Counted from the stretch's first letter, positions 32,523 through 42,987 are shown. The stretch: 52,246 nucleotides of DNA from JANNNF01 sp040385825 (GCA_040385825.1 JAZKGQ010000025.1:1-52246); one strand, 5' to 3'. Translations and numbers: made by a program. The notes: generated from the letters alone by a model not told the origin.

Positions 32523-33899
32523 ATGAAGGTGATCATCTGTGGCGCGGGGCAGGTCGGCTGGCAGATCGCGCGGCACCTGTCGGGCGAACGCAATGACGTG
32601 ACCGTGGTGGACGTGAACCCCGATCTTGTGCGCCGGGCCACGGAAACGCTGGATGTTCAAGGGGTTGTGGGCTTTGCTTCATATCCCGACGTGCTGGCGC
32701 GGGCAGGGGCGCGCGATGCGGACATGATCATCGCCGCCACCCATTCCGACGAGGTGAACATGGTCACCTGCGAAGTGGCGCATGCGATCTTCAACATCAC
32801 CCGCAAGGTGGCGCGGATCCGGTCGCAAAGCTATCTGGACCCGCAATATGCCGACGTGTTCCGCACCCGCAACCTGCCGATCGACGTGATCATCAGCCCC
32901 GAACGGGAGGTGGCCGAGGCCGCGTTGCAACGGCTGGCGGCACCGGCGACCTTTGACACCGAACTGTTCATGAACGGGCGCGCGCAACTGCTTGGCATCG
33001 CGCTGGACGAAGACTGCCCGGCGCTGAACACGCCGCTGCGCCAGTTGAACGAGCTGTTTTCCACCCTGCGCGCGATTGTGGTGGGCGTGCGCCGCGACGA
33101 CCGCCTGTTCGCCCCGGACCCCGGCGATCACCTGCTGGCGGGGGATCAGATCTATGTGTTCTCGCATATCGAGGATGTGAACCGGACCCTTGAGATCTTT
33201 GGCAAGAAGACCAAGAAGCAAGAGCGTATCGTGATCATCGGCGCAGGCAACGTCGGTCTTGGCGTGGCCCGCGCGCTTGAGGCCCGGACCGACCGGGTGC
33301 GCGCCAAGATCATCGAGAAGAACCGCAGCGTGGCCGAGGAGGCCGCGGATTCGCTGCAACGGACCATCGTGCTGCATGGCGACGGCATGGACATGGACCT
33401 GCTGATGGAGGCCGCGATCGACCGGGCCGATGCGGTGCTGGTGGTGACGGATGACGACAAGACCAACCTTCTGGTGGCGGTGCGCGCCAAGCAGGCGGGC
33501 TGTCCGATGGCGATTGCGCTGGTCAACGATCCCACGCTGGCGCCCCTGATGGGACCGCTGGACATCGACGCCTACATCAACCCGCGTGCGACCACGGTCA
33601 GTTCCATCCTGCGCCACATCCGCCATGGCCGGGTGCGGGCGATCTATTCCATCGGCGACGCCGAGGCCGAGGTGATCGAGGCGCAGGTGCTGTCGACCTC
33701 GCCGATGTCGGGGCGTCTGGTGCGCGAGATCGACTTTCCCGAAGGGGTGCTGGTCGGCGCGGTGATGAAGGGCGACAAGGTTCTGAAACCCACCGCCGAT
33801 CTGCGCATCGAGGCGGGCGATGTGGTGGCCCTGTTCGCCATGGCAAAGGACGTGCCCGAAGTGGAGCGTCTGCTGCAAGTCTCCATCGATTTCTTCTGA
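32523..33899 (+). CDS. trkA: Trk potassium transporter subunit TrkA
   Basis: The 458-residue cytoplasmic protein controls the TrkH channel. It has two Rossmann RCK modules, with ICGAGQVGWQIARHL at the N terminus and IVIIGAGNVGLGVARALEAR at the middle, each followed by a TrkA-C domain. The length equals the E. coli protein. The ATG at 32523 starts at the conserved strand; an upstream in-frame GTG at 32511 is less likely. It is followed by trkH 3 bases later, and both lie downstream of ntrX as in other alphaproteobacteria. Confidence 0.96.
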   Translation: MKVIICGAGQVGWQIARHLSGERNDVTVVDVNPDLVRRATETLDVQGVVGFASYPDVLARAGARDADMIIAATHSDEVNMVTCEVAHAIFNITRKVARIRSQSYLDPQYADVFRTRNLPIDVIISPEREVAEAALQRLAAPATFDTELFMNGRAQLLGIALDEDCPALNTPLRQLNELFSTLRAIVVGVRRDDRLFAPDPGDHLLAGDQIYVFSHIEDVNRTLEIFGKKTKKQERIVIIGAGNVGLGVARALEARTDRVRAKIIEKNRSVAEEAADSLQRTIVLHGDGMDMDLLMEAAIDRADAVLVVTDDDKTNLLVAVRAKQAGCPMAIALVNDPTLAPLMGPLDIDAYINPRATTVSSILRHIRHGRVRAIYSIGDAEAEVIEAQVLSTSPMSGRLVREIDFPEGVLVGAVMKGDKVLKPTADLRIEAGDVVALFAMAKDVPEVERLLQVSIDFF

Positions 33900-33902
33900 C
33901 CG

Positions 33903-35423
33903 ATGCTGGCGTGGCTGACGCAGCTTCCGTTGCTGGTGGTCCTGCTGGGGATCACGGGGGTCATGAATTTCGTGCCCGCCCTGCATGCGCTGGCGCTGCG
34001 GCAGCATCAGGTGGCGCAGGATTTCCTGTATTCCGGGCTGATCATCCTTGTCGGGGCGATGATGCTGGCGATTGCCACCCTGCAGCAGCCGTCGCGCAAT
34101 GCCGCGCGCAGCCATCTGACCGCGCTGGTGGCGGCGTATCTGGTGCTGCCGGTGGTGATGGCGCTGCCGATCCTGCAGATCTTGCCCGACACCCGCTTTG
34201 TGAACGCCTGGTTCGAGATGATGTCGGCCTTCACCACCACCGGGGCCAGTCTGTATGACCCAGCTCGCTTGCCGCCCTCGGTGCATCTGTGGCGCGGCAT
34301 GGTGGGGTGGTTTGGCGGGTTCTTCATCCTGCTTGCGGCCTATGCCATTCTGGCGCCGATGAACCTGGGCGGGGTCGAGGTGATCTCGGGCCGGGTGCCG
34401 GGGCGGGGGGCGCAGGGGGCGACCCAGATCACGCGGGTCGCGGACCCTGCCGAACGGGTCGGGCGCTATGCGCTGACGCTGTTCCCGGTCTATGGCGGGC
34501 TGACGCTGATGCTGTGGGTCGGGCTGATGATTGCGGGCCTGCCCGCGCTGGAGGCCGTCTGCCTGGCCATGGGCACCTTGTCGACCTCGGGCATTCTGGT
34601 GGGCGCGCCGGGGCAGACGGTGCCGCCGGGGCTGCTGGCCGAGGGGTTGATCTTCTGCTTTCTGTTCCTGTCGGTCAGCCGCCGTATCATGCCGGGATCG
34701 GGCTTTGTCGACCGCACCACCCCGGTCTGGCGCGACCCCGAACTGCGGCTGGTGATTGCGCTGCTGTGCCTTGTGCCTGCGGTGCTGTTCGTGCGCCACT
34801 GGCTGGCCTGGGTGGAACTGCCCGGCCCGGCCCCCGACATCGCAACCGCCGGGGCGGCGGTCTGGGGGGCCTTGTTCACCACCCTGTCGTTCCTGACGAC
34901 CACCGGCTATCAGTCGTCTTCCTGGGCCACCGCGCAATGGTGGTCGGGCCTGGGCGCGCCGGGGGTGATGCTGATGGGCCTTGCGATCATCGGCGGCGGG
35001 GTTGCCACTACCGCCGGCGGGGTCAAGCTGTTGCGGGTCTATTCGCTGTTCCGGCATGGCGAGCGCGAGCTGGAGCGGATCGTCCACCCCAGTTCGGTGG
35101 GGGGGCAGGGCAGTCAGGCCCGCCGTCTGCGCCGCGAAGGGGCGTATCTTGCCTGGGTATTCTTCATGTTGTTCGGCATTGCGATTGCGGTCGTCACCGC
35201 CCTGCTGACCCTGACCGGGGTGGCGTTTGAACCCGCCCTTGTGCTGACCCTGGCCGCGCTGACCACCACCGGCCCGCTGGTCGATGTGGCGACCACGCCG
35301 CCGATTTCCTATGCCGATCTCGACTCGGCGGCCAAGGTGGTGCTGGCGGCGGCGATGGTGGTGGGGCGGCTGGAAACGCTGGCCTTGCTTGCCCTGCTGG
35401 CCCCGGCCAACTGGCGCAAATAA
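33903..35423 (+). CDS. trkH: Trk potassium transporter membrane subunit TrkH
   Basis: The 506-residue membrane protein forms the potassium path. Four pore-loop-like segments can be seen: MSAFTTTGASLYD, MGTLSTSGILVGA, LSFLTTTGYQSSS and LAALTTTGPLVDVA, alternating with about ten hydrophobic helices. Potassium uptake is gated by TrkA and ATP or NAD(H). It starts 3 bases after trkA, so the two subunits are co-translated. A hairpin follows the stop. Confidence 0.95.
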   Translation: MLAWLTQLPLLVVLLGITGVMNFVPALHALALRQHQVAQDFLYSGLIILVGAMMLAIATLQQPSRNAARSHLTALVAAYLVLPVVMALPILQILPDTRFVNAWFEMMSAFTTTGASLYDPARLPPSVHLWRGMVGWFGGFFILLAAYAILAPMNLGGVEVISGRVPGRGAQGATQITRVADPAERVGRYALTLFPVYGGLTLMLWVGLMIAGLPALEAVCLAMGTLSTSGILVGAPGQTVPPGLLAEGLIFCFLFLSVSRRIMPGSGFVDRTTPVWRDPELRLVIALLCLVPAVLFVRHWLAWVELPGPAPDIATAGAAVWGALFTTLSFLTTTGYQSSSWATAQWWSGLGAPGVMLMGLAIIGGGVATTAGGVKLLRVYSLFRHGERELERIVHPSSVGGQGSQARRLRREGAYLAWVFFMLFGIAIAVVTALLTLTGVAFEPALVLTLAALTTTGPLVDVATTPPISYADLDSAAKVVLAAAMVVGRLETLALLALLAPANWRK

Positions 35424-35436
35424 CCCTGCAAACGAC

Positions 35437-35453
35437 AAGGGCCGGGGGCCTTT
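35437..35453 (+). terminator. Short hairpin terminator after trkH
   Basis: AAGGGCC (35437-35443) and GGCCTTT (35447-35453) pair with a three-base loop. The rest of the 167-base gap before hfq contains an AT-rich stretch at 35464-35482 that could hold the hfq promoter. Confidence 0.5.
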
Positions 35454-35590
35454 CGGGCAACACATCTTAACGGATTGTTTTTGGGGCTGGAATCTGGCGC
35501 AAAGCCGTTCCATACTCGGTTCGTTCTCGTCTCAATGCGAGGAACAGTCCGCTGCACACGCAAAGACAGCACAAAAAGGCTTGATAAACA

Positions 35591-35824
35591 ATGGCTGCCG
35601 ATAAACAGAATTTGCAGGACGCCTTTCTGAACCATGTTCGCAAGGCAAAGGTTCCGGTGACGATCTTCCTGATCAATGGGGTCAAGCTGCAAGGCGTGAT
35701 CACCTGGTTCGACAATTTTTGTGTGCTCCTGCGCCGGGATGGTCAGTCGCAACTGGTTTACAAACACGCGATTTCCACCATCATGCCGGGCGCGCCGATC
35801 AACCTTTACGAAGGTGAAGACTGA
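35591..35824 (+). CDS. hfq: RNA chaperone Hfq
   Basis: The 77-residue protein forms an RNA-binding hexamer that helps small RNAs pair with mRNAs. The Sm1 region VTIFLINGVKLQGVITWFDNF and the Sm2 motif YKHAISTIMP are intact, and Gln in KQNLQDAFLN is conserved. It lacks a long C-terminal tail, as is normal in alphaproteobacteria. Its stop overlaps the possible start region of hflX, the usual neighbour. Confidence 0.98.
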   Translation: MAADKQNLQDAFLNHVRKAKVPVTIFLINGVKLQGVITWFDNFCVLLRRDGQSQLVYKHAISTIMPGAPINLYEGED

Positions 35825-35910
35825 TTTCCGTCACGCCTGACGACGAGGAGGAGGACGATCTGCTGCTGCCCCGCGCGGGCGGCAGTCCTGATGCGTTCGA
35901 CACCGCCGAA

Positions 35911-37167
35911 GTGCCGACCCGCGCCTATGTGCTGCATCCCGATCTGAAATCCGCCCGCAGCCGCCGCCTGCCCGAACACGGGCTGGCCGAGGCCATGGGT
36001 CTGGCCGCCGCCTTGCCCTATCTTGATCTGCTGGGCGGCGAGGTGGTGCGCCTGTCCAAGCTGCACCCCGGCACCCTGTTCGGGTCCGGCAAGGTCGAAG
36101 ATCTGGCGGCCCGGTTCAAGGCCGACCGTATCGACCTCGTGCTTGTCGACGGGCATGTGTCGCCCGTGCAGCAGCGCAATCTGGAAAAGAAATGGGGGGT
36201 CAAGCTGCTGGACCGCACCAGCCTGATCCTTGAGATTTTCGCCGACCGCGCCCGCACCCGCGAAGGCGTGTTGCAGGTGGAACTGGCGGCGCTGTCCTAT
36301 CAGCGCACCCGTCTGGTGCGCGCCTGGACCCACCTGGAACGGCAGCGCGGCGGGTTCGGCTTTGTCGGCGGTCCGGGCGAGACGCAGCTGGAATCGGACC
36401 GTCGCGCCATCGACGATCAGGTGATCCGCCTGAAGCGGCAGTTGGACAAGGTGGTCAAAACGCGCGAATTGCACCGGGCCTCGCGCCGCAAGGTGCCGTT
36501 TCCACTGGTGGCGCTGGTCGGCTATACCAACGCGGGCAAGTCGACCCTGTTCAACGCGATGACCGGGGCCGAGGTGCTGGCAAAGGACATGCTGTTTGCC
36601 ACGCTGGACCCCACGATGCGCGGGCTGGTGCTGCCTTCGGGGCGCAAGATCATCGCGTCCGATACGGTGGGGTTCATCTCGGACCTGCCGACGCAGCTGG
36701 TCGCCAGTTTCCGCGCCACGCTGGAGGAGGTGCTGGAGGCCGATCTGATCTGCCATGTGCGTGACATCAGCCACCCGGAATCGGCAGAACAGGCGGCGGA
36801 TGTGGCCGACATCCTGTCCTCGCTTGGCGTCAAGGCGGGCACCCCGATGATCGAGGTGTGGAACAAGCTGGATCTGGTGCAGGGCAGCGCGCGTGACGCG
36901 CTGCTGGTGCAGGCCCAGACCCGCCCCGGCGTGTTACCGGTGTCTGCGGTGACGGGCGAAGGCGTCGATGCCCTGACCGACGCCATCAGCGCCGCCTTTG
37001 ACGAGGAAAAATCCGACCGCAGCCTGCATCTGCCCTTTGCGGCCGGCAAGGCCCATGCCTGGCTGCATGCCGAAGGCGTGGTGGTGACGGAAGATCAGGC
37101 CGAAGATGGCTGGCACCTGACCGTCCGCTGGACGGCCCGGCAGGAACAGCGCTACCGCGATCTGTAA
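35911..37167 (+). CDS. hflX: GTPase HflX
   Basis: The GTPase binds and splits stalled ribosomes. The N-terminal HflX domain shows GTLFGSGKVEDLA and VDGHVSPVQQRNLE; the linker has RRQRGGFGFVGGPGETQLE-like sequence, and the G domain has GYTNAGKSTLFN, DTVGFISDLP and NKLD. The conventional start is GTG at 35911, giving 418 residues. However, the frame is open back to 35818 and codes an acidic stretch (DDEEEDDLLL), with only near-cognate CTG (35821) or ATT (35824) codons behind the AAGGTGAAG ribosome site at the end of hfq. The true N terminus may therefore be about 29 residues longer. Confidence 0.94.
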   Translation: MPTRAYVLHPDLKSARSRRLPEHGLAEAMGLAAALPYLDLLGGEVVRLSKLHPGTLFGSGKVEDLAARFKADRIDLVLVDGHVSPVQQRNLEKKWGVKLLDRTSLILEIFADRARTREGVLQVELAALSYQRTRLVRAWTHLERQRGGFGFVGGPGETQLESDRRAIDDQVIRLKRQLDKVVKTRELHRASRRKVPFPLVALVGYTNAGKSTLFNAMTGAEVLAKDMLFATLDPTMRGLVLPSGRKIIASDTVGFISDLPTQLVASFRATLEEVLEADLICHVRDISHPESAEQAADVADILSSLGVKAGTPMIEVWNKLDLVQGSARDALLVQAQTRPGVLPVSAVTGEGVDALTDAISAAFDEEKSDRSLHLPFAAGKAHAWLHAEGVVVTEDQAEDGWHLTVRWTARQEQRYRDL

Positions 37168-37171
37168 CGCC

Positions 37172-37193
37172 GCCACGGCACTGGTCCCGTGGC
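37172..37193. terminator. Hairpin between hflX and the GNAT gene
   Basis: GCCACGG (37172-37178) and CCGTGGC (37187-37193) form a perfect stem between two convergent genes. No T tract follows. Confidence 0.5.
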
Positions 37194-37210
37194 AGGCGGT
37201 CTGGCCAGGG

Positions 37211-37708
37211 TCAAGCGATGGCTGTGGCGCGGTCCAGTTCAAGATAGATGCTGTCACACCATTCATCGCGCCATTGCAGGGTGTGCCGCGCGGTATGAGT
37301 CACGCGAAACCCCAGCTTTTTCAGCACGGCAAGACTGGCGGTATTGCGGGGGTCGGCCTCGGCGGTCAGGCCGGGGCAGGTTGGGCAGGTGGCAAAGATA
37401 TGCGGAATGATCGCCTGCAACGCCTCGGACGCCAGACCCTTGCCCCAGACATCGGGATGCAGGAGGAACCCTATCTCCCACGGATGCCAGACCCCGGCCT
37501 TGCCGATCACCCGGCCGCCATGTTCGATGCAGAACTCGGTCGGCGTGGCAATCAGGGCGTCCAGCACCGCGCGGGTTTCCTCAAGGCTGTCATGTTCCGG
37601 GCGCGACCAATACCGCATCGCGGCGGGGGCGGAATATACGGCATGCAAAGCCATCAGATCACCCGCATGGGCCGGACGCAGGATCAGGCGCTGCGTTTGC
37701 AGGATCAT
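37211..37708 (-). CDS. GNAT family N-acetyltransferase
   Basis: The 165-residue enzyme starts MILQTQRLILRPAHAGDL, a standard opening of RimJ/RimL-type acetyltransferases. The acetyl-CoA-binding region follows as EIGFLLHPDVWGKGLASEAL, and then RNTASLAVLKKLGFRV. It transfers an acetyl group to an amine on a protein or small molecule; the acceptor is unknown. Its ATG overlaps the stop of the upstream Ntn-hydrolase gene by 4 bases, so the two are co-expressed. Confidence 0.92.
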   Translation of the reverse strand: MILQTQRLILRPAHAGDLMALHAVYSAPAAMRYWSRPEHDSLEETRAVLDALIATPTEFCIEHGGRVIGKAGVWHPWEIGFLLHPDVWGKGLASEALQAIIPHIFATCPTCPGLTAEADPRNTASLAVLKKLGFRVTHTARHTLQWRDEWCDSIYLELDRATAIA

Positions 37709-40173
37709 GGCGCTGGCGTCAGCGTCGTGATGCCCACGGCGGCGGCGCGGGCAAGCTCGGGGTCCAGCGACATCGGGATGTATTCGCCGCGCCGCCACAG
37801 CTCGCTCATATCATCATAGAACCGCGACAGCGGGTGCCCGGACTGCCCGGTCGACAGGATGAATACCGAACTGTCGGGATCGGCAAAGTCGTAGACTCCG
37901 CGATAGCCCGCGCCATGCACATTGGCATAGGGGTTCGGCCCGCTGCCCTTGGACATGCCGCGTTGCAGGGTGGTGTCGCCCCCTGACGTGGACTGGCGGA
38001 TGTTGACGAAGTATTTCAGCAGCGGCACCTCGCCCAGAACCGGGTGATCCTGGGTCGCCTGATGCGCGTCGCCCCACCGCCAGCTTTCGATGTTCGGCCC
38101 GTAGGTTTCCGTCAGCCGCAACAGCGCCTCGTCCAGCGCCATCCGGCTGAGGTCGGCGCAGGTTTCCACCGCCGCCGACTGGATCACGTCGCACCAGGCC
38201 GAGGCCCCCCCCGTATTGCGGAACACACGTTCGATGAACACAGGCTCGGGCCGGGTGAAGGTGTCGGCGAGGGGGCCGATCTCGTCGCGGATCAGGCGGT
38301 CCATCAGGGCGCGCATCCAGGCTTCGGCGATCAGCGGTTCGGGCAGATGTTCGTTCATCTCGCCGTTCCATTCGGCCAGCAGGGTCAGCGCGCGCTGGCG
38401 CAAGGCCTCGGGTGTGCCTTCGGGGGCGGCTTCGCCGGTGAACCACAGATCGGCCCCGATCAGCGGCAGCAGGGTGCGGGCCGTGGGGCTGACAGTATCC
38501 AGCTGCGCCTCGATGAAACTTTCGCGGGTATGCACCTCGCGGGTTTTCATCAGGGTCAGCCAGCGCTGGATGCGCTGCGTATCGCCCCAGTCATAGCTGA
38601 CATGGTTGGGAAAGGGGCGGTCCACGGTCTTGTTGTTGGTGTTGCCCAGCAGGCCCGAGGGCGGGTTGATGAAGCGGGGGTTGTCCTCATAGGGCAGGAT
38701 GCCCTTGAAACCGGACGCGGCCTCCCACCCCGGCTGCGGCATCCGGCCCCGCGTCGGGTTGGCCGGGTCACGCGCGGGCATTGCGCCGATGACCTGCATG
38801 GCGATGCCCGACGCATCCGCCAGCATCAGGTTCTGGCTGGGGGCCACGAACAGCCGGCCGGCCTCGATCCCTTCGTCCAGGTTGCGCGCCTGCATCAGGC
38901 GCAGCGCCGAGGTCATCGACGTATCGGCCCCCGACAGCGCCGTCCAGGACAGCGCCGCCACATGGCCCGGCGGGATGACCGAGCCGAGGTCATAATGGCT
39001 GCCCGGCAGAATCGGCCCGTTGCGCGACCAGCGCAGGGTGATGGTCACCGGTTCGGCATCCTTGACGGTGATGATGGACCGGCGGCTGTCGAACGTGGCC
39101 CAGCCGTCGGGGGTGCGGTATTGTTCGGTGTTGTCAGGGTTGATCTGTTCGATCACCACATCCTGATCGTCCAGATACGAGGAGGTCAGCCCCCAGCCAA
39201 GCGAGGCCGACCGCCCGACCAGTACTGCGGGCACGCCCGGAATCGTGGCCCCGATCACGCCGCCGCGTGCCAGTTCCAGCCGCGCCAGATACCAGATCGA
39301 CGGCGCGGTGAAGCCCAGATGCGGGTCATTGGCCAGCAACGTCCCGCCAGCCGCCGACCGCTCGGGCACTGCGGCCCAAGCGTTCGAGGCCCCGGCAAAG
39401 TCGCGCTGCGGAAACGGCGACAGCGGCTGATCCAGGTCGGCCAGCCGCAGCGCCGCCGTGCCCCCCGGCGCGCCGGGCATCAGGCTGGCATAATCGGGCA
39501 GGGCGGCCACCCCCTTGGACAGATCGTCGGGCAGGATGTCGGCCAGCCGGTCGGCGGACATCACCTGCGACAGGCGGGCGCGCAGCACCTCGCCCTGCAA
39601 CTGACCCGACAGTTGCAGCGCCATCAGCTTGATGATGGCAATGCTGTCTGCCGGGGCCCAGGCCGCGATCTCGTTGGAAAAGAAGAAGAACTCGGGCGCA
39701 CCCCGGCCGCGCGCCCCGGCGTTGATCTGGTTGATCCAGGCGTTCACCCCATCGGCATAGGCCTGCAAGGCCGCCTTGGTCGCATCGTCCTGCACCGCCA
39801 CCGAGGACAGCGCCAGACTGTAAAGATCATAGCGGCGCAGCAGTTCATCGATCTTGACGGTGCGCTGGCCGAACAGCTCCGACAGCCGCCCCTGCGCCGT
39901 GCGCCGCAGCATCGTCATCTGCCACAGGCGGTCCTGCGCATGCACAAAGCCAAGCGCGTAAAAGACATCGGTGTCGGTCTTGCCAAAGATATGCGGCACG
40001 TTGTCATTGTTGCGCACCACCTCGACCGGGGCGGTAAGGCCGGGCAACTGGAAGGATTCCGAATAGTCGACCAGCGAGCGTGACAGGAAGTAATAGCTTA
40101 TCCCGGCGGCCAGCAGGGCCAGGGCGATCATGCCCGTCAGAATGCGCAGCAGCCAGCGGAAGGTGGTGATCAT
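37705..40173 (-). CDS. Penicillin acylase family Ntn-hydrolase
   Basis: The 822-residue protein begins with a membrane anchor or uncleaved signal (WLLRILTGMIALALLAAGISYYF) and an alpha-chain segment (VEVVRNNDNVPHIFGKTDTD, FVHAQDRLWQMTMLRR). The self-cleavage point and nucleophile are at GA-SNAW, Ser263, followed by the beta chain with NDPHLGF and GLLGNTNNKTV. This is the G-acylase/acyl-homoserine lactone acylase superfamily; amides of the periplasm or quorum signals are possible substrates. The chosen ATG has a weak ribosome site; longer starts are GC-rich without homology. It overlaps the GNAT gene. Confidence 0.92.
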   Translation of the reverse strand: MITTFRWLLRILTGMIALALLAAGISYYFLSRSLVDYSESFQLPGLTAPVEVVRNNDNVPHIFGKTDTDVFYALGFVHAQDRLWQMTMLRRTAQGRLSELFGQRTVKIDELLRRYDLYSLALSSVAVQDDATKAALQAYADGVNAWINQINAGARGRGAPEFFFFSNEIAAWAPADSIAIIKLMALQLSGQLQGEVLRARLSQVMSADRLADILPDDLSKGVAALPDYASLMPGAPGGTAALRLADLDQPLSPFPQRDFAGASNAWAAVPERSAAGGTLLANDPHLGFTAPSIWYLARLELARGGVIGATIPGVPAVLVGRSASLGWGLTSSYLDDQDVVIEQINPDNTEQYRTPDGWATFDSRRSIITVKDAEPVTITLRWSRNGPILPGSHYDLGSVIPPGHVAALSWTALSGADTSMTSALRLMQARNLDEGIEAGRLFVAPSQNLMLADASGIAMQVIGAMPARDPANPTRGRMPQPGWEAASGFKGILPYEDNPRFINPPSGLLGNTNNKTVDRPFPNHVSYDWGDTQRIQRWLTLMKTREVHTRESFIEAQLDTVSPTARTLLPLIGADLWFTGEAAPEGTPEALRQRALTLLAEWNGEMNEHLPEPLIAEAWMRALMDRLIRDEIGPLADTFTRPEPVFIERVFRNTGGASAWCDVIQSAAVETCADLSRMALDEALLRLTETYGPNIESWRWGDAHQATQDHPVLGEVPLLKYFVNIRQSTSGGDTTLQRGMSKGSGPNPYANVHGAGYRGVYDFADPDSSVFILSTGQSGHPLSRFYDDMSELWRRGEYIPMSLDPELARAAAVGITTLTPAP

Positions 40174-40274
40174 CGGGGGGGCCTGCGGTTGGCGTCTGTT
40201 CTTGACGATGGGGTCGGGATCGTTACCTAGTCGATCCGCGCCCGAAGGGCAATCAATGGCAACAGGAGAGCGTG

Positions 40275-41138
40275 ATGACGAAACTGGCATTTCTGGGGCT
40301 GGGTGTGATGGGCGCGCCGATGGCGGGGCATCTGGCGAAAGCGGGCCATGCGGTGACGGTCTACAACCGCACGCCGGCCAAGGCGCAGGCCTGGGTCGCG
40401 CAATACGGCGGGGCGGCGGCGGCGACCCCGGCGCAGGCGGCGGCAGGGGCAGAATTCGTGCTGGCCTGCGTGGGCAATGACGATGATCTGCGGTCGGTCT
40501 GTCTGGGGCCGGACGGGGCCTTTGCCGGCATGGCACCGGGGGCGGTGTTCGTGGACCACACCACGGTATCGGCACAGGTGACGCGGGACTTGGCGGGGGT
40601 GGCGGCAGCCGCAGGGCTGGGCTTTGTCGATGCGCCGGTGTCGGGCGGCCAGGCCGGGGCGGTGAACGGGCAGTTGTCCATCATGTGCGGCGGGTCGGTC
40701 GAGGATTACGACCGCGCCGACCCGGTGATGGCGGCCTATGCGCGCATCTGCCGGCGGATCGGCACATCGGGTCAGGGCCAGATCGCCAAGATGATGAACC
40801 AGATCTGCATTGCGGGCCTGATGCAGGGCCTGTCCGAGGCGCTGGCCTTCGGCCAGAAGGCGGGTCTGGACGGCGAGGCGGTGGTCGAGGTGATTTCCCA
40901 AGGCGCGGCCGGCAGTTGGCAGATGGTGAACCGGCACAGGACCATGCTGGCCGATACGTTCGATTTTGGCTTTGCGGTGGACTGGATGCGCAAGGATCTG
41001 GGGATCTGTCTGGCCACGGCGGATGAGATTGGCGCGTCGCTGCCGGTGACGGCGCTGGTGGACCAGTTCTACAAGGATGTGCAGATCATGGGCGGCGGGC
41101 GGGGCGATACCTCGTCGCTGATCCGCAGACTTCGGTAG
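40275..41138 (+). CDS. 3-hydroxyisobutyrate dehydrogenase-like beta-hydroxyacid dehydrogenase
   Basis: The 287-residue oxidoreductase begins with the Rossmann motif FLGLGVMGAPMAGHLAKAG, then VYNRTPAKA. The substrate motif FVDAPVSGGQAGA and the catalytic lysine in GQIAKMMNQI follow. These define the beta-hydroxyacid dehydrogenase family (3-hydroxyisobutyrate, tartronate semialdehyde, succinic semialdehyde). The Arg after the first strand suggests NADP preference, but this is not sure. AGGAGA precedes the ATG at 40275 by 5 bases. It stands alone, divergent from the Ntn-hydrolase, with a perfect hairpin at its stop. Confidence 0.9.
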   Translation: MTKLAFLGLGVMGAPMAGHLAKAGHAVTVYNRTPAKAQAWVAQYGGAAAATPAQAAAGAEFVLACVGNDDDLRSVCLGPDGAFAGMAPGAVFVDHTTVSAQVTRDLAGVAAAAGLGFVDAPVSGGQAGAVNGQLSIMCGGSVEDYDRADPVMAAYARICRRIGTSGQGQIAKMMNQICIAGLMQGLSEALAFGQKAGLDGEAVVEVISQGAAGSWQMVNRHRTMLADTFDFGFAVDWMRKDLGICLATADEIGASLPVTALVDQFYKDVQIMGGGRGDTSSLIRRLR

Positions 41139-41159
41139 GATGGGCGATTCCGCCCATCC
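41138..41159 (+). terminator. Perfect hairpin at the end of the dehydrogenase gene
   Basis: GGATGGGCG (41138-41146) and CGCCCATCC (41151-41159) form a 9-bp stem with a four-base loop, beginning on the last base of the TAG stop. Convergent transcription from the SYLF gene ends 12 bases away. Confidence 0.65.
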
Positions 41160-41170
41160 ACCCCAAAAGT

Positions 41171-41728
41171 TTACGGAATGATCCGGGTATACTTGATGCC
41201 GCCCAGGGTGGCCCCGGCAATCAGGCCCTGCTGACCGAAGACCAAAGCCACCACGGGATCAAGTTCCGTGGTTTCCTTGCCGATGCTCGCCCCTTGTTCC
41301 GGGGTTGCGTATTTCACATCGGCCCCGACCGCCCAGCCGGTGGACCGGCGGAAATCCTCCAGCGCGGCCTGGGTCATGAAGAACAGCGCATGGGCATATT
41401 GCTGCGCGCCGATCTGAAAGCCGATGGTGGCACGGGTGGCAGAATAATAATCCACCGTCGCGCCCTGAATGCGCAGCGCCCCGCGCCCGTAGGCTCCGCC
41501 AAAGCCGAAACCGGCCTCGGTCACCAGCGGCATGTACAGCACGCCGGCCGCGCGCTGCGCCAGATCCTGCGTGCCGGGATAGCGGCCGAACAGATAGGTT
41601 TGCGTCGCATCGACCCGCCCGTCGATCTGGCCTGCGCCATTGCCGCCGATGCCATTGCCACAGGCTGCGGTCAGCAAAACCGCCGACCCTGCGCCGCCAA
41701 GAAACATCCGCCGGGAAACTGTCTGCAT
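41171..41728 (-). CDS. SYLF (YSC84-like) domain lipoprotein
   Basis: The 185-residue protein starts with a signal containing twin arginines (SRRMFLGGAGSAVLLTAACG) and a lipobox ending in Cys, so it is probably lipidated. The mature part is a SYLF/DUF500 domain with RAAGVLYMPLVTEAGFGFGG, the Tyr-Tyr-Ser motif VDYYSATRATIGFQIGAQ and YAHALFFMTQAAL. SYLF domains bind lipids, and bacterial members are periplasmic with unknown roles. The ATG at 41728 is chosen because the signal begins there; the frame extends upstream without features. Confidence 0.88.
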   Translation of the reverse strand: MQTVSRRMFLGGAGSAVLLTAACGNGIGGNGAGQIDGRVDATQTYLFGRYPGTQDLAQRAAGVLYMPLVTEAGFGFGGAYGRGALRIQGATVDYYSATRATIGFQIGAQQYAHALFFMTQAALEDFRRSTGWAVGADVKYATPEQGASIGKETTELDPVVALVFGQQGLIAGATLGGIKYTRIIP

Positions 41729-41843
41729 GTTGTCTGCCTCGTGCCTCGGGTTTCGGGGTCTGCTGCCCCATTGCAGCCAGATATAGCGGGTTTCCACGCC
41801 GCTGTCATGCAACCTGTGCGACCTATGGCAAAGCCCCGCCGAA

Positions 41844-42845
<1,002 letters not shown>

Positions 42846-42987
42846 GGGCTGGCTCCTCGGGCTTCACGACGGTTCGGCAACAAGCGGGGGCTTGCGGCTT
42901 TTCCTTCTGCCTGCCATGGAAAGGCACGGGCCTCAAGCCGACAAATGTATTGGGGCCATGGGGCGGGGCAGCAAGGGGCAGGCGTCA

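Noticed and set aside
32679..35513. A 944-codon open frame on the minus strand
   Set aside because: It is antisense to trkA and trkH, both complete and recognisable. Its translation is histidine, glutamine and arginine rich, as expected for the shadow frame of a GC-rich gene.
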